Part shown: positions 1 to 9,120 of the stretch, piece after piece | Layout of the letters: each line of letters opens with the position of its first letter | Numbering within the stretch: the stretch's first letter is position 1 | Source: Methylobacterium adhaesivum | Lineage (GTDB): Bacteria; Pseudomonadota; Alphaproteobacteria; Rhizobiales; Beijerinckiaceae | Length of the DNA: 64,000 nt | NCBI RefSeq assembly: GCF_022179065.1 | Contig: NZ_BPQD01000007.1 | Coordinates: 124,001 to 188,000, forward strand | Direction of reading: 5' to 3' | Made by a program: the position numbers and the translations under genes | The notes under the pieces: generated by a model | What the model was told of the DNA's origin: nothing | The model's database searches: none | What the model saw: the letters and a program-made list of their open reading frames with translations, nothing else

Positions 1-284
1 TGCTCATGATGGACCCCGAGCGCCACACCTGCACCTGGAAGGGCGAAGCCGTGACCCTCACGGTCACCGAGTTCCTGATTCTGCAGGCTCTGGCCCACCG
101 CCCGGGCGTCGTGAAGAGCCGCAACGCCCTCATGGACGCGGCCTACGACGATCAGGTCTACGTCGACGACCGCACCATCGACAGCCACATCAAGCGCCTG
201 CGCAAGAAGTTCAAGGTGACCGATACGAGCTTCGACATGATCGAGACGCTCTACGGCGTCGGCTACCGCTTCAAGGAAAGCTGA
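1..284 (+). CDS. chvI: Response regulator ChvI, C-terminal part (5' end outside window)
   Basis: Only the DNA-binding half is present; the reading frame is open to the left edge, so the first methionines seen are internal. The visible part is an OmpR/PhoB winged helix: a beta strand with TVTEF, the recognition region with [16 protein letters not shown], and the wing ending YGVGYRF. The stretch [15 protein letters not shown] is highly typical of ChvI of alphaproteobacteria, which with its kinase ChvG senses acid or envelope stress and controls exopolysaccharide, motility and central metabolism. The chvG gene follows after 15 nt. The missing N-terminus should carry the phospho-acceptor aspartate. 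Confidence 0.93.
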   Translation, partial: LMMDPERHTCTWKGEAVTLTVTEFLILQALAHRPGVVKSRNALMDAAYDDQVYVDDRTIDSHIKRLRKKFKVTDTSFDMIETLYGVGYRFKES

Positions 285-299
285 TCGCCGCTCGCCCCC

Positions 300-2072
300 G
301 TGCCCAGCTTCCCCGCCCCACCGAACCGGAACGACGTGGCGACCTCAGATCAAGCCGAAGACCGCCCGCTCCGCATGGTGGAGTGGCCCCGCGCCCTGTG
401 GAACGCCATCGGCCAGCGGGCCTCGTCGAGCCTCACGCGGCGGATCGTGGTGCTCAACCTCGTAGGGCTGTTCGCCCTGCTGTTCGGCTTCCTCTACCTC
501 AATCAGTTCCGCCAGGGGCTGATCCAGGCGCGGGTGCAGAGCCTGCTGATCCAGGGCGAGATCATCGCGGGCGCCATCGCGGCCTCGGCCTCGGCCTCGG
601 GCGATACCGGGGCCATCCGCATCGACCCCGACCGGCTCCTCGAACTCCAGGCGGGGGAGACCGACGAGACGCCCTCGCCGCTCGCCTTCTCCCTCAACCC
701 GGAGCGGGTCGCGCCGCTCCTGCGCCGCCTCATCACCCCCACGGGCAACCGCGCTCGGGTTTATGACGGCGACGGCGGCCTCCTGTTCGATTCGCGCACC
801 CTTTCGGCCCGCGGCGAGCCGGCCGTACGTGAACGCAAGCGCACGTCCCTGGAGAAGGCCTTCGACTACGTGCAGGGCCGGCTCTTCGGCGCTCAACGGC
901 CGATTCCGGCCGAGGAGGTCGGCCCGACGAGCGGCCACGGCCTCAAGGAAGTGCAGGTGGCGCTCGGCGGCTCGCGCGGCACCATCGTCCGGCGCAACGA
1001 GGCGGGCGAGACCATCGTGTCCGTGGCGGTGCCGATCCAACGCGGCAGCGCCGTGCGCGGCGCGCTCCTTCTCTCGACGCAAGGCGGCGACATCGACCGG
1101 GTCATCGCCTCGGAGCGGTTCGGGCTGCTGCAGGTGTTCCTCGTGGCGGCGGCCGTGATGCTCGTCCTGTCGATCCTGCTCGCCGGGGCCATCGCCGGGC
1201 CGGTGCGGCGCCTCGCCGATGCCGCCGAGAAGGTGCGCCTCGGCATCAAGTCCCGCGAGGAGATCCCCGATTTCACGGGGCGCACGGACGAGATCGGCCA
1301 CCTCTCGGGGGCCCTGCGCGACATGACCCAGGCTCTCTACCGGCGCATCGACGCCATCGAGAGCTTCGCGGCCGACGTCTCCCACGAACTGAAGAACCCC
1401 CTCACGTCGCTGCGCAGCGCCGTCGAGACCCTGCCGCTCGCCAAATCCGACGAGTCGCGCGGGCGCCTGCTCCAGATCATCCAGCATGACGTGAAGCGCC
1501 TCGACCGCCTCATCTCCGACATCTCCGACGCCTCACGGCTCGACGCGGAGTTGGCCCGTGCCGAGGCGCGCAAGGTCGACATGCACAAGCTCATGACCAC
1601 GGTGGTCTCCGTGGCCAACGAGCGTCGACGGCCGAAGGACGCCCCGATTCAGCTCGACGTCGCGCAGCCCGCCGGCGAGATCGAAGCACCGTTCGCGATC
1701 TTCGGACACGACAGCCGCCTCGGACAGGTGGTCAACAACCTCCTCGACAACGCCCGTTCGTTCTCGCCCCCCGACGCCAAGGTGCGGGTCGCCCTGCGCC
1801 GCGTGCGCGGCGACGTGGAACTCGTGGTCGAGGATGAGGGTCCGGGCATCCCCGAACACGCCCTGGAACGCATCTTCGAGCGCTTCTACACCGATCGGCC
1901 CGAGCAGGGCTTCGGCCAGAATTCGGGCCTGGGCCTCTCGATTTCGCGCCAGATCGTCCAGGCCCATCGCGGCGTCATCCGGGCCCAGAACCGCCCCGGC
2001 CCGGCCGACGAGGACGGCGAACCGACCGTGCGGGGCGCGCGCTTCACCGTGCGCCTTCCGGCGGCGCGCTGA
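300..2072 (+). CDS. chvG: Sensor histidine kinase ChvG
   Basis: Membrane sensor kinase of 590 aa that phosphorylates ChvI. Order seen: cytosolic N-terminus, TM1 about 49-67, periplasmic sensor about 70-272, TM2 about 275-300, HAMP, H-box with the phospho-acceptor His near 362 (DVSHELKNPLTS), then an HATPase domain with N-box NNLLDNA near 480, G1 DEGPGIP near 515 and G2 GLGLSIS near 543. The start is GTG at 300; ATG at 375 is an alternative that would still keep TM1. The periplasmic part contains a SASASASG run from a GCCTCG tandem repeat near 580-600. It is followed by hprK with only 8 nt between them, matching the conserved alphaproteobacterial chvI-chvG-hprK order. Confidence 0.95.
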   Translation: MPSFPAPPNRNDVATSDQAEDRPLRMVEWPRALWNAIGQRASSSLTRRIVVLNLVGLFALLFGFLYLNQFRQGLIQARVQSLLIQGEIIAGAIAASASASGDTGAIRIDPDRLLELQAGETDETPSPLAFSLNPERVAPLLRRLITPTGNRARVYDGDGGLLFDSRTLSARGEPAVRERKRTSLEKAFDYVQGRLFGAQRPIPAEEVGPTSGHGLKEVQVALGGSRGTIVRRNEAGETIVSVAVPIQRGSAVRGALLLSTQGGDIDRVIASERFGLLQVFLVAAAVMLVLSILLAGAIAGPVRRLADAAEKVRLGIKSREEIPDFTGRTDEIGHLSGALRDMTQALYRRIDAIESFAADVSHELKNPLTSLRSAVETLPLAKSDESRGRLLQIIQHDVKRLDRLISDISDASRLDAELARAEARKVDMHKLMTTVVSVANERRRPKDAPIQLDVAQPAGEIEAPFAIFGHDSRLGQVVNNLLDNARSFSPPDAKVRVALRRVRGDVELVVEDEGPGIPEHALERIFERFYTDRPEQGFGQNSGLGLSISRQIVQAHRGVIRAQNRPGPADEDGEPTVRGARFTVRLPAAR

Positions 2073-2080
2073 CAGGGCCG

Positions 2081-2575
2081 GTGACAGACGAGACGGTCCA
2101 CGCCACGGCGGTGACGCTCGCGGGCGCGGGCGTGCTGATCCGAGGCGAATCGGGGGCCGGCAAATCGACCCTCGCGCTTCTGCTTCTCGACCGGGCGGCG
2201 GGGCTGGGAATCGAGGCGGCCCTGATCGGCGACGACCGCGTCCGCCTCGCGCGGGATGGTAAGGACATCCTCGCCCGGCCGCATCCGGCGCTGGACAATA
2301 CCATCGAGGTGCGCGGCCTCGGCCTCTGCCGCGCGCGCGCGGTCGCGGACGCCCTGGCCGTGCGCCTCGTCGTCGACCTCGTGGGTCGCGCCCCGCGCCT
2401 ACCCGAGCCTCCCGCACCGGCGCTTCTCCTTGGCCACCGCCTCCCCCGCCTCGTCCTCGACCGCCGCCTCCTGCGCACCGGGCTCGGACCCCGCCTTGTC
2501 CTCGACGCCCTGGCGGGCGTGACCGGCGGGGTGCACCGGCCGATTCTCGTGCTGCCGCCGCTGGTCCCACCGTAG
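2081..2575 (+). CDS. hprK: HPr kinase/phosphorylase, short alphaproteobacterial form
   Basis: 164 aa, about half the size of the Firmicutes enzyme: only the C-terminal kinase domain is present, as is usual in alphaproteobacteria. The P-loop GESGAGKS lies at 22-29 and the HprK signature region IEVRGLGLC follows near 75. It is expected to phosphorylate the regulatory serine of HPr (gene at 3270) and so tie PTS phosphorelay to metabolism and ChvG signalling. Start is GTG at 2081, 8 nt after chvG, so co-transcription is likely. The C-terminal tail is Leu/Pro/Arg-rich and of low information. Confidence 0.9.
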   Translation: MTDETVHATAVTLAGAGVLIRGESGAGKSTLALLLLDRAAGLGIEAALIGDDRVRLARDGKDILARPHPALDNTIEVRGLGLCRARAVADALAVRLVVDLVGRAPRLPEPPAPALLLGHRLPRLVLDRRLLRTGLGPRLVLDALAGVTGGVHRPILVLPPLVPP

Positions 2576-2700
2576 CGCCCGGGCAACCATCGTGGCATGA
2601 TCAAGACGTGCGGGCCTACAAAATGTCACGTTCACCTTGCGCTCGACCTTGCGGTGCACAAGATGGCGTTTCCGCTCACAGGGCGTTGGAACCCGCGTCG

Positions 2701-3102
2701 ATGATTGGAATGGTGCTCGTCACCCACGGGCTGCTCGCGACGGAGTTCAAGGCTGCCCTTGAACACGTCGTCGGGCCGCAAAAGCAGATCGAAACCATCA
2801 CGATCGGCCCCGAGGACGACATGGAATTGCGTAGGCTCGACATCATGACTGCCGTCGGCCGGGTGAATTCCGGCCAGGGCGTGGTGGTGCTGACCGACAT
2901 GTTCGGCGGGACGCCCTCGAACCTCGCCCTCTCGTGTATGAACGGCGGCCAGGTCGAGGTGGTGGCGGGCATCAACCTGCCGATGCTGATCAAGCTCGCC
3001 AGCGTGCGCGACGCCGAGCCCCTCGGCGATGCTGTGCTCCACGCCCAGGAAGCGGGCCGCAAGTACATCAACGTCGCCTCGCGGGTTCTCGCGGGCAAGT
3101 GA
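2701..3102 (+). CDS. PTS EIIA component, mannose family (nitrogen-type PTS)
   Basis: 133 aa from ATG 2701. The EIIA-Man fold is clear: first strand MIGMVLVTHG with the phospho-accepting His9, and the TDMFGGTPSNLA loop typical of the family. No EIIB or EIIC genes are nearby, so it is an output component of a regulatory PTS rather than a sugar transporter. An open frame extends upstream to 2608 but lacks any family similarity. The stop codon sits inside a perfect 12-bp tandem duplication (3093-3116). It is followed by HPr, its phosphodonor. Confidence 0.9.
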   Translation: MIGMVLVTHGLLATEFKAALEHVVGPQKQIETITIGPEDDMELRRLDIMTAVGRVNSGQGVVVLTDMFGGTPSNLALSCMNGGQVEVVAGINLPMLIKLASVRDAEPLGDAVLHAQEAGRKYINVASRVLAGK

Positions 3103-3116
3103 CCGGGCAAGTGACC
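3093..3116 (+). repeat. 12-bp tandem duplication across the EIIA stop codon
   Basis: GGGCAAGTGACC occurs twice head to tail; the TGA inside the first copy ends the EIIA gene. It looks like a recent slippage or duplication event and is unlikely to alter the product. Confidence 0.85.
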
Positions 3117-3269
3117 AGGCGGGCGCGCCCGAGGTTCTTTCCCATGCGTCGCGTCGGGATCGAGCCGTCTGCGCACCCCGCCCACCTTTCTAAGGCCGTC
3201 GCGACGACCTACATCCAAGCGTGACGATGGCCGCCCCGTGCGCGCGCCGATCGGGGATGGCGGACACGC

Positions 3270-3590
3270 ATGATCGACGATGACGATTCGGACGAGACCC
3301 TTCCCCCGGTCCCCGATGGCGGCTTGCTGAGGGTCCTTCCCATCGTCAACCGACGCGGCCTGCACGCACGCGCCTCGGCGAAGTTCGTCCAGACCGTGGA
3401 ACGGTACGACGCCGCCGTCACCGTCACGCGCTCGGGCGAGACCGTCGGCGGCCGCTCGATCATGGGCCTGCTGACCCTTGGAGCGGCCCAGGGCACCAGC
3501 ATCGCCGTGGTCGTCTCCGGCACCGACGCCGAGGCCAGCCTGCAGGCCATCACCGACCTCCTGGCGAACAAGTTCGGCGAGGACGAGTAG
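3270..3590 (+). CDS. ptsH: Phosphocarrier protein HPr
   Basis: 106 aa, with an N-terminal acidic/proline extension of about 17 residues compared with classical HPr. The active-site histidine is His32 in GLHARAS and the regulatory serine equivalent to Ser46 is Ser63 in GGRSIMGL, the target expected for HprK. HPr would pass phosphate from EI-Ntr (ptsP, not in the window) to the EIIA encoded upstream. Start ATG 3270 gives the complete fold. The 167-nt gap before it carries no obvious gene. Confidence 0.93.
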   Translation: MIDDDDSDETLPPVPDGGLLRVLPIVNRRGLHARASAKFVQTVERYDAAVTVTRSGETVGGRSIMGLLTLGAAQGTSIAVVVSGTDAEASLQAITDLLANKFGEDE

Positions 3591-3625
3591 GTGCACCTGG
3601 CGGATTGACCGATTCGGGCGCACTC

Positions 3626-3641
3626 TGTACCGATCGGTACA
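3626..3641. promoter_or_regulatory. Perfect 16-bp palindrome, probable TetR operator
   Basis: TGTACCGATCGGTACA is fully self-complementary. It lies 31 nt upstream of the ATG of the DUF1348 gene, whose downstream neighbour encodes a TetR-family repressor. TetR-type repressors usually bind such palindromes at the head of the operon containing their own gene, so autoregulation of 3673-4694 is likely. No second copy was noticed in the window. Confidence 0.7.
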
Positions 3642-3672
3642 GCGCCCGATGTCGGCGCGCCTGGGAGCCCGC

Positions 3673-4146
3673 ATGTCCGACGCCCGTCCGCCCCTGCCGC
3701 CCTTCACCCGCGAGACCGCGATCCGGAAGGTCCGCGCCGCCGAGGACGGCTGGAACGGCCGCGACCCGCACAAGGTCGCCCTCGCCTACACGCCGGACAG
3801 CCGCTGGCGGAACCGTTCGGCGATTTTTTCCGGGCGCCCGGCCATCGTGGCGTTCCTCACCGAGAAATGGGCGCGGGAGCACGAATACCGGCTCATCAAG
3901 GAGCTGTGGGCCTTCACGGAGAACCGCATCGCCGTGCGCTTCGCCTACGAGTTCCACGACGCGGCCGGCGCGTGGTTCCGGGCCTACGGCAACGAGAACT
4001 GGGAGTTCGACGCGAACGGCCTGATGCAAGTCCGGCACGCCAGCATCAACGACCTCGCCATCACGGAATCGGAGCGCCTGTTCCGCTGGGACGCGCCGGG
4101 CCCCCGCCCCGACGATCATCCCGGCCTGACGGATCTCGGCCTGTAG
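3673..4146 (+). CDS. DUF1348 family protein (NTF2/SnoaL-like fold)
   Basis: 157 aa matching the DUF1348 family throughout: [17 protein letters not shown], the WRNR segment, [15 protein letters not shown] and the C-terminal DDHPGL. The family has an NTF2/SnoaL-like cone fold; its reaction is not established. The start at ATG 3673 is chosen because GGGAG lies 5 nt upstream; ATG 3649 is in frame but has no ribosome binding site and touches the palindrome. A TetR regulator follows after 2 nt. The gene probably responds to an exogenous small molecule sensed by that repressor. Confidence 0.88.
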   Translation: MSDARPPLPPFTRETAIRKVRAAEDGWNGRDPHKVALAYTPDSRWRNRSAIFSGRPAIVAFLTEKWAREHEYRLIKELWAFTENRIAVRFAYEFHDAAGAWFRAYGNENWEFDANGLMQVRHASINDLAITESERLFRWDAPGPRPDDHPGLTDLGL

Positions 4147-4148
4147 TG

Positions 4149-4694
4149 ATGGCTTCGAGCGCGCGGGAGGCGGCGATCCCGGCGCTGGCGGAGGTGTTTC
4201 GCGAGCACGGTTACACGGGGGCGAGCCTCGCCCTCCTCGGGGCGCGGACCGGCCTCGGCAAAGGCAGCCTCTACCACGCGTTCCCGGGCGGCAAGGCCGA
4301 GATGGCGCAGACGGTCCTCGACGCCATCGGGGCGTGGTTCGAGGCGGAGATCTACGCGCCCCTGCGGGACGATCCCGATCCCCGCGCCGCCATCGCGCGG
4401 ATGTTTGCCGCCGTGGATGCATATTTCCAGTCGGGCCGGCGGGTCTGCCTCGTCGGCGCCTTCGCCCTGTCGGACGGGCGCGACCTGTTCGCCGCGAGGA
4501 TCGCCGCCTACTTCGCGGCGTGGCGCGACGCCCTGGCGGAGGCCCTGAGCCGCGCCGGCCGAAACGACGCGGTGACGCTCGCCGAGGACACCGTCCTGGC
4601 GATCCAGGGCGGCCTCGTCCTCACCCGCGCCCTCGACGACCCGGCCGTGTTCGCGCGCCTGCTGATGCGTTTGGAGCATCGGCTCAACGGCTGA
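4149..4694 (+). CDS. TetR family transcriptional repressor
   Basis: 181 aa. The N-terminal helix-turn-helix (about 25-45, ASLALLGARTGLGKGSLYHAF) is typical of TetR proteins; the C-terminal ligand domain resembles the LmrA/YxaF-like subgroup (RRVCLVGAFALSDGRDLFA). Start ATG 4149 is 2 nt after the DUF1348 stop, implying translational coupling. The perfect palindrome at 3626-3641 upstream of the pair is its probable operator. The ligand cannot be told from sequence. Confidence 0.9.
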   Translation: MASSAREAAIPALAEVFREHGYTGASLALLGARTGLGKGSLYHAFPGGKAEMAQTVLDAIGAWFEAEIYAPLRDDPDPRAAIARMFAAVDAYFQSGRRVCLVGAFALSDGRDLFAARIAAYFAAWRDALAEALSRAGRNDAVTLAEDTVLAIQGGLVLTRALDDPAVFARLLMRLEHRLNG

Positions 4695-4740
4695 CTGATG
4701 CGGTTTCCGGGTGATAGCCTCAGATCGGACCGACGCGACA

Positions 4741-4769
4741 GGCCCCCTCTCCTTCCAGGAGAGGGGGCC
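4741..4769. terminator. Perfect 12-bp hairpin; palindromic repeat or terminator
   Basis: Arms GGCCCCCTCTCC and GGAGAGGGGGCC enclose a TTCCA loop between two convergent genes (TetR on + and a protease on -). It could act as a bidirectional terminator although no T-run follows. The same CTCTCC-TTCCA-GGAGAG core recurs in the DNA ligase gene (14682-14698) and, degenerated, at 58130-58159, so it belongs to a dispersed repeat family. Confidence 0.7.
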
Positions 4770-4809
4770 CGCGCTTGCCAGAGACCGAACAGATCAACCG
4801 GAAGCGGCA

Positions 4810-5499
4810 TCAGACCGTGCACCCGTTTGCGGATCCTGCGGCCGGCAGGGTGCGGCCACGGGCGGCGGCCAGAACCGTGTCGGCTGTGACGTTCACCCAG
4901 GTCTCGCCGGCAAGGTCCGGCGTCGCCGCGACCCAATCCCCGGCGATGCGGGACCCCAAGGTGTAGCCGAGCCAGCGGGGATACCAGCCACCCATGCCGA
5001 AGAACCAAGCAGCGTGATCGTAGCCACACGCCGACAACGCCGCCGCATCAGGAGCACGCGCCCTCAACGTCGCGTCATCGACGGCGCACTCCCATGGTTC
5101 GGGCGGCGTTCCGAATAGGTGGTGGACGAACTGACCCGCCAGTCCCTCGCTCACCAGTGCTTCGCCCAGCGTCCAGCCATAACCAGGTCCCGCCATGCGC
5201 AGGCAATGGTGCACCTCGTGCGCCACCGTTCGGTGAACATCGCCCGCACTCAGGCTGTGCTCGAAGTTCGGATTCTCGGGATCAAGCGTCAGGGTGAAGA
5301 GGCTCGAACGGTGGGCGTACCCACCGGTTCCGGTCTCAGGCAGTACGCCGTCAGGGTCACGCTGCACGAGGATATCGATGGTGCCCGGAGGCAGCACGCT
5401 CGCCACGGCGCGGCGGGCGATTTCGATCTCCGAGACAACCGCTTCGCGCCACGGCGTCAGGTCGCCGGCCGCAGCGAGCCAGTGCAGGGTCCACGTCAT
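4810..5499 (-). CDS. Putative zinc-dependent protease (DUF2268-like)
   Basis: 229 aa from ATG at 5499; an upstream TTG at 5553 would add 18 residues of no clear family similarity. The zinc-binding HEVHH motif is at 94-98, followed by GEALVSEGLA (Glu113 and Glu118), the pattern of DUF2268 predicted Zn-proteases, in which the downstream glutamate is the third ligand. There is no signal peptide, so the protein is probably cytosolic. Substrate is unknown. It is transcribed away from cobT; the two share the strand but are separated by 80 nt. Confidence 0.7.
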   Translation of the reverse strand: MTWTLHWLAAAGDLTPWREAVVSEIEIARRAVASVLPPGTIDILVQRDPDGVLPETGTGGYAHRSSLFTLTLDPENPNFEHSLSAGDVHRTVAHEVHHCLRMAGPGYGWTLGEALVSEGLAGQFVHHLFGTPPEPWECAVDDATLRARAPDAAALSACGYDHAAWFFGMGGWYPRWLGYTLGSRIAGDWVAATPDLAGETWVNVTADTVLAAARGRTLPAAGSANGCTV

Positions 5500-5579
5500 C
5501 GGCCGACCCTGCCTACGGCCAGCCGGCTCTGCAACCGTTCCTTGCAAGGGCAAGGACTCGGAGAGCAGCCCTGGCTGAT

Positions 5580-7481
5580 TTAGCGCCGGCCGCCCGCTGC
5601 CTTGCGCGGAGCGCCGCCGCGCGCATCCTCTTCGAACAGCTCCGCGAGCTTCTCCGTCATAGCGCCGCCGAGTTCCTCGGCGTCGATGATGGTCACGGCG
5701 CGGCGATAGTAGCGCGTCACGTCGTGGCCGATGCCGATGGCGAGGAGTTCCACGGGGGAACGGGTCTCGATGTCCTCGATCATCCAGCGCAGGTGCCGTT
5801 CAAGGTAGTTGCCCGGATTGACCGAGAGCGTCGAATCGTCCACCGGCGCGCCGTCGGAGATCACCATGAGGATCTTGCGCTGTTCAGGCCGGGCGATGAG
5901 GCGCTTGTGGGCCCAGTCCAGGGCCTCGCCGTCGATGTTCTCCTTGAGGAGCCCCTCGCGCATCATCAGGCCGAGATTTTTTCGCGCCCGGCGCCACGGG
6001 GCATCGGCCGACTTGTAGACGATGTGGCGCAAGTCGTTGAGGCGGCCCGGGGTGTTCGGCTTGCCCGCCGCCAGCCACGCCTCGCGCGACTGGCCGCCCT
6101 TCCAGGCGCGGGTGGTGAAGCCCAGGATCTCGACCTTGACGCCGCAGCGCTCCAGGGTCCGCGCCAGGATATCGGCGCAGGTGGCCGCCACGGTGATCGG
6201 CCGGCCGCGCATGGAACCGGAATTGTCGAGCAGCAGCGTCACGACCGTATCGCGAAAGTTCGTGTCCTTCTCCTGCTTGAAGGAGAGGGGCTGGAACGGG
6301 TCGGTGACCACGCGCACGAGGCGGGCCGGATCGAGCTGGCCCTCTTCGAGGTCGAAATCCCAGGCGCGGTTCTGCTGGGCCAGCAGCCGGCGCTGCAGGC
6401 GGTTGGCGAGGCGCCCGACCACGCCCTGGAGGTGGGCGAGCTGCTTGTCGAGGTAGGTCCGCAGGCGCGCGAGTTCCTCGGCGTCGCAGAGCTCCTCGGC
6501 GTGGATCACCTCGTCGAAGCGTCCATTGAACACCTTGTACTCGGGGCCGCGCGCCTCGTTGCCCCGGTTGGTCGGCGGGCGCCACGCCTCAGACGCCTCC
6601 TCGGATTCGGCGTCTTCCGCCTCCTCCGGCAACTCGCCGGAGGGTGCATCGGCGGACTCGGTGGCACCCTCCTGGAGATCGTCGGAAGCCTCCTCCGACA
6701 CCTCCATCTCGGAGCGGTCGCCCTGCGACTGCTCCTCGGCCTCGCCCTCGCTGGGGGTCTGCTCGTCGTCTTGAGCCTCACCCTCGTCCTCGTCGTTGTC
6801 GTCGTCCTCCGGGTCGAACGGCGTCTCGTCGGCCATGTCGAGGGAGGTCAGGAGATCGCGCACGGAGCGGGCGAAGGCGCGCTGATTCTCGAGGGTGCCA
6901 ATCAATCCGTCGAGGTTCGGCCCGGCCTTCTCCTCGACATGGGCGCGCCAGAGGTCGACGATCTTCTGGGCCGCCGGCGGGGGCGCCTGACCGGTCAGGC
7001 GCTCGCGCACCATGAGGGCGACGGCATCCTCCATGGGGGCATCGGCCCGGTCGGTGATCGCCTCGTACTTGCCGCCGCGATGGTAGCGGTCCTCAAGCAT
7101 GGCCGAGAGGTTGTCGGCGACGCCGGCCATGCGCCGCGCGCCGATGGCCTCGACGCGGGCCTGTTCGACGGCATCGAACACCGCCCGTGCGCCGGAATTC
7201 TCAGGCGCGAGGCGGCGGTGGACGGCGACGTCGTGGCAACCGAGGCGCAGGGCCATGGAATCGGCGTTGCCGCGCAGGATCGCCACGTCCGCGGGGGTGA
7301 GCTTGCGCGGCGGCTCGGGCAGGCGCGCCTTGTCGCCGGTCAGCGCCGGCCGGTCGCTGGCATAGACCACCTCGACCTCGGCGCGCCGGGCGATGGCACG
7401 CAGGCACCCGGCCACCGAACGCTTCAGGGGCTCGGCGACGGGCTCGCGGCGGTCGCCGGCTTTGCGGTTGGAAATGCTCAC
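5580..7481 (-). CDS. cobT: Aerobic cobaltochelatase subunit CobT
   Basis: 633 aa. CobT with CobS forms the AAA+ type motor that, with CobN, inserts Co2+ into hydrogenobyrinic acid a,c-diamide in aerobic vitamin B12 synthesis. Seen: an N-terminal helical region, a very acidic low-complexity linker (about 223-315, with [11 protein letters not shown]), and a C-terminal von Willebrand A domain whose MIDAS motif DNSGSM is near 418-423. The start is GTG at 7481, which overlaps the TGA of the upstream DUF29 gene as GTGA, suggesting translational coupling. The cobS gene lies one gene further upstream; CobN is not in the window. Confidence 0.96.
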   Translation of the reverse strand: MSISNRKAGDRREPVAEPLKRSVAGCLRAIARRAEVEVVYASDRPALTGDKARLPEPPRKLTPADVAILRGNADSMALRLGCHDVAVHRRLAPENSGARAVFDAVEQARVEAIGARRMAGVADNLSAMLEDRYHRGGKYEAITDRADAPMEDAVALMVRERLTGQAPPPAAQKIVDLWRAHVEEKAGPNLDGLIGTLENQRAFARSVRDLLTSLDMADETPFDPEDDDNDEDEGEAQDDEQTPSEGEAEEQSQGDRSEMEVSEEASDDLQEGATESADAPSGELPEEAEDAESEEASEAWRPPTNRGNEARGPEYKVFNGRFDEVIHAEELCDAEELARLRTYLDKQLAHLQGVVGRLANRLQRRLLAQQNRAWDFDLEEGQLDPARLVRVVTDPFQPLSFKQEKDTNFRDTVVTLLLDNSGSMRGRPITVAATCADILARTLERCGVKVEILGFTTRAWKGGQSREAWLAAGKPNTPGRLNDLRHIVYKSADAPWRRARKNLGLMMREGLLKENIDGEALDWAHKRLIARPEQRKILMVISDGAPVDDSTLSVNPGNYLERHLRWMIEDIETRSPVELLAIGIGHDVTRYYRRAVTIIDAEELGGAMTEKLAELFEEDARGGAPRKAAGGRR

Positions 7482-7984
7482 GGGCGCTGCTTCTTAACCG
7501 AGTCGAAATCGAAGGGCCGGTTCAGGATGTCGTCCCAGGTGTAGGGACATTCGGACGGAAACTCGTCCGGCGGGAGATGAGTCTCGTCGGAGGCCCAATC
7601 GCGCGCGTCCGGGTATGCATTACCCAGAGCCTCGTGGATGCGCGGTTTGAGACCGGGATTGTCCTGGAGGACTCGTCCATAGCGCCGTCGCTGCTCGCGA
7701 ATCGAAAAGATCCAGCTCGGCGTGCGGTGCTCCGGCTGCTGATCCCATTTCAGCATATGCATGACGAGGACGCGCAGGGCGCTCTGGAGCTTGGCAAATT
7801 CGCTCTTCGACACCCCTTCCAACTCCTCGGCGATGTGTTCGAGATCGAGCGCATCGACCCGTCCGGCGCGAAGGAAAGCGACCTGCTCCTGGACCCAGGT
7901 GTAGAGGTCGTCTTCGTAGCGCGTCCGATTCGGGCGAGATGTCCCGCCCTCTTGCGATTCGCCCTTCAGAGCCGGCTCACCCAT
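7478..7984 (-). CDS. DUF29 family protein lodged between cobS and cobT
   Basis: 168 aa from ATG 7984. The DUF29 pattern is clear: [19 protein letters not shown], an acidic [17 protein letters not shown] helix, and an [16 protein letters not shown] segment. DUF29 proteins are short alpha-helical proteins, often in multiple copies in cyanobacteria and methylobacteria, with no established function. It is 23 nt downstream of cobS and overlaps cobT by 4 nt, so it must be co-expressed with the chelatase. Whether it takes part in cobaltochelatase work or is a passenger cannot be told here. Confidence 0.85.
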   Translation of the reverse strand: MGEPALKGESQEGGTSRPNRTRYEDDLYTWVQEQVAFLRAGRVDALDLEHIAEELEGVSKSEFAKLQSALRVLVMHMLKWDQQPEHRTPSWIFSIREQRRRYGRVLQDNPGLKPRIHEALGNAYPDARDWASDETHLPPDEFPSECPYTWDDILNRPFDFDSVKKQRP

Positions 7985-8007
7985 CGCGTCCTCCGTCGTT
8001 GAAATCC

Positions 8008-8991
8008 CTAGCTCAGGGCCACGTTCGCGGAACTCTCCGGCAGGTCCTTGCCGAAGGCGCGCTGGTAGAATTCCGCCACCAGGGTGCGCTCGAGTTCGTC
8101 GCACTTGTTCAGGAACGTCAGCCGGAAGGCGAAGCCGATATCCTGGAAGATGTCTGCGTTCTCGGCCCAGGTGATGACCGTGCGCGGGCTCATGACCGTG
8201 GAGAGGTCGCCGTTCATGAACGCGTTGCGGGTGAGGTCGGCGACGCGCACCATCCGGCTCACGATCTCGCGGCCGCCGTCGCGCTGGTAGTGCTGCGCCT
8301 TCGACAGCACGATATCGACCTCGCGGTCGTGGGGCAGGTAGTTCAGGGTGGTGACGATGGACCAGCGGTCCATCTGGCCCTGATTGATCTGCTGGGTGCC
8401 GTGATAGAGGCCCGAGGTGTCGCCGAGGCCCACCGTGTTGGCCGTGGCGAACAGGCGGAAGGCCGGATGGGGGGAGATGACCCGCTTCTGGTCCAGCAGC
8501 GTCAGGCGGCCGGAGAGTTCGAGCACGCGCTGGATCACGAACATCACGTCGGGCCGGCCGGCGTCGTACTCGTCGAACACCAGGGCGACGTTGTTCTGCA
8601 GCGCCCAGGGCAGGATGCCGTCCTGGAAGGCGGTGACCTGCTTGCCGTCCTGAAGGACGATGGCATCCTTGCCCACGAGGTCGATGCGCGAGACGTGGCT
8701 GTCGAGGTTGATCCGGATGCAGGGCCAGTTCAGGCGCGCGGCGACCTGCTCGATATGGGTCGACTTGCCGGTGCCGTGATAGCCCGTGACCATGACGCGG
8801 CGGTTGCGGGCGAAGCCCGCCAGGATGGCCAGCGTGGTCTCCCGGTCGAAGATGTAGTCCGGGTCGAGGTCCGGGACGTGCTCGTCGGTCTTCGAGAAGG
8901 CCGGAACCATGAGGTCGAGGTCGATGCCGAACACCTCGCGCACGGAAACGGTCCGGTCGGGGCGCGAGCTGGGCGAGACGTCAGAGAGCAT
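8008..8991 (-). CDS. cobS: Aerobic cobaltochelatase subunit CobS (AAA+ ATPase)
   Basis: 327 aa, the usual CobS length. Walker A GYHGTGKS at 70-77, Walker B LVFDE near 137-141, and the N-terminal [12 protein letters not shown] segment identify CobS rather than other MoxR-type ATPases. It forms a hexameric ring with CobT that powers cobalt insertion by CobN. Start ATG 8991. A candidate promoter lies about 100 nt upstream (9091-9120). It is the first gene of the cobS - DUF29 - cobT operon. Confidence 0.97.
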   Translation of the reverse strand: MLSDVSPSSRPDRTVSVREVFGIDLDLMVPAFSKTDEHVPDLDPDYIFDRETTLAILAGFARNRRVMVTGYHGTGKSTHIEQVAARLNWPCIRINLDSHVSRIDLVGKDAIVLQDGKQVTAFQDGILPWALQNNVALVFDEYDAGRPDVMFVIQRVLELSGRLTLLDQKRVISPHPAFRLFATANTVGLGDTSGLYHGTQQINQGQMDRWSIVTTLNYLPHDREVDIVLSKAQHYQRDGGREIVSRMVRVADLTRNAFMNGDLSTVMSPRTVITWAENADIFQDIGFAFRLTFLNKCDELERTLVAEFYQRAFGKDLPESSANVALS

Positions 8992-9090
8992 AAGGACCTC
9001 GTCGGAGCGGGGGCCGGCCGGGCCGGGCCGCGCGGGGCTGTGTCGGGCGAGAGGGTGTCACGGCTCCGGCGGAAGCCGCGTTCGACCCGT

Positions 9091-9120
9091 CATCTAGGGG
9101 ACGGCGCCGGGCAACGCCAA
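9091..9120 (-). promoter_or_regulatory. Candidate sigma-70 promoter for cobS operon
   Basis: On the minus strand TTGGCG (9115-9120) and TAGATG (9091-9096) are separated by 18 nt. The fit is moderate. No cobalamin riboswitch could be recognised by eye in the 8992-9269 gap. Confidence 0.35.

Noticed and set aside
2608-2700. Upstream extension of the EIIA gene
   Set aside because: Cys/Arg-rich residues do not fit the EIIA-Man fold, which begins with MIGMVLVTHG.
5724-7544. Open frame of 606 codons on the plus strand
   Set aside because: Antisense shadow of cobT.
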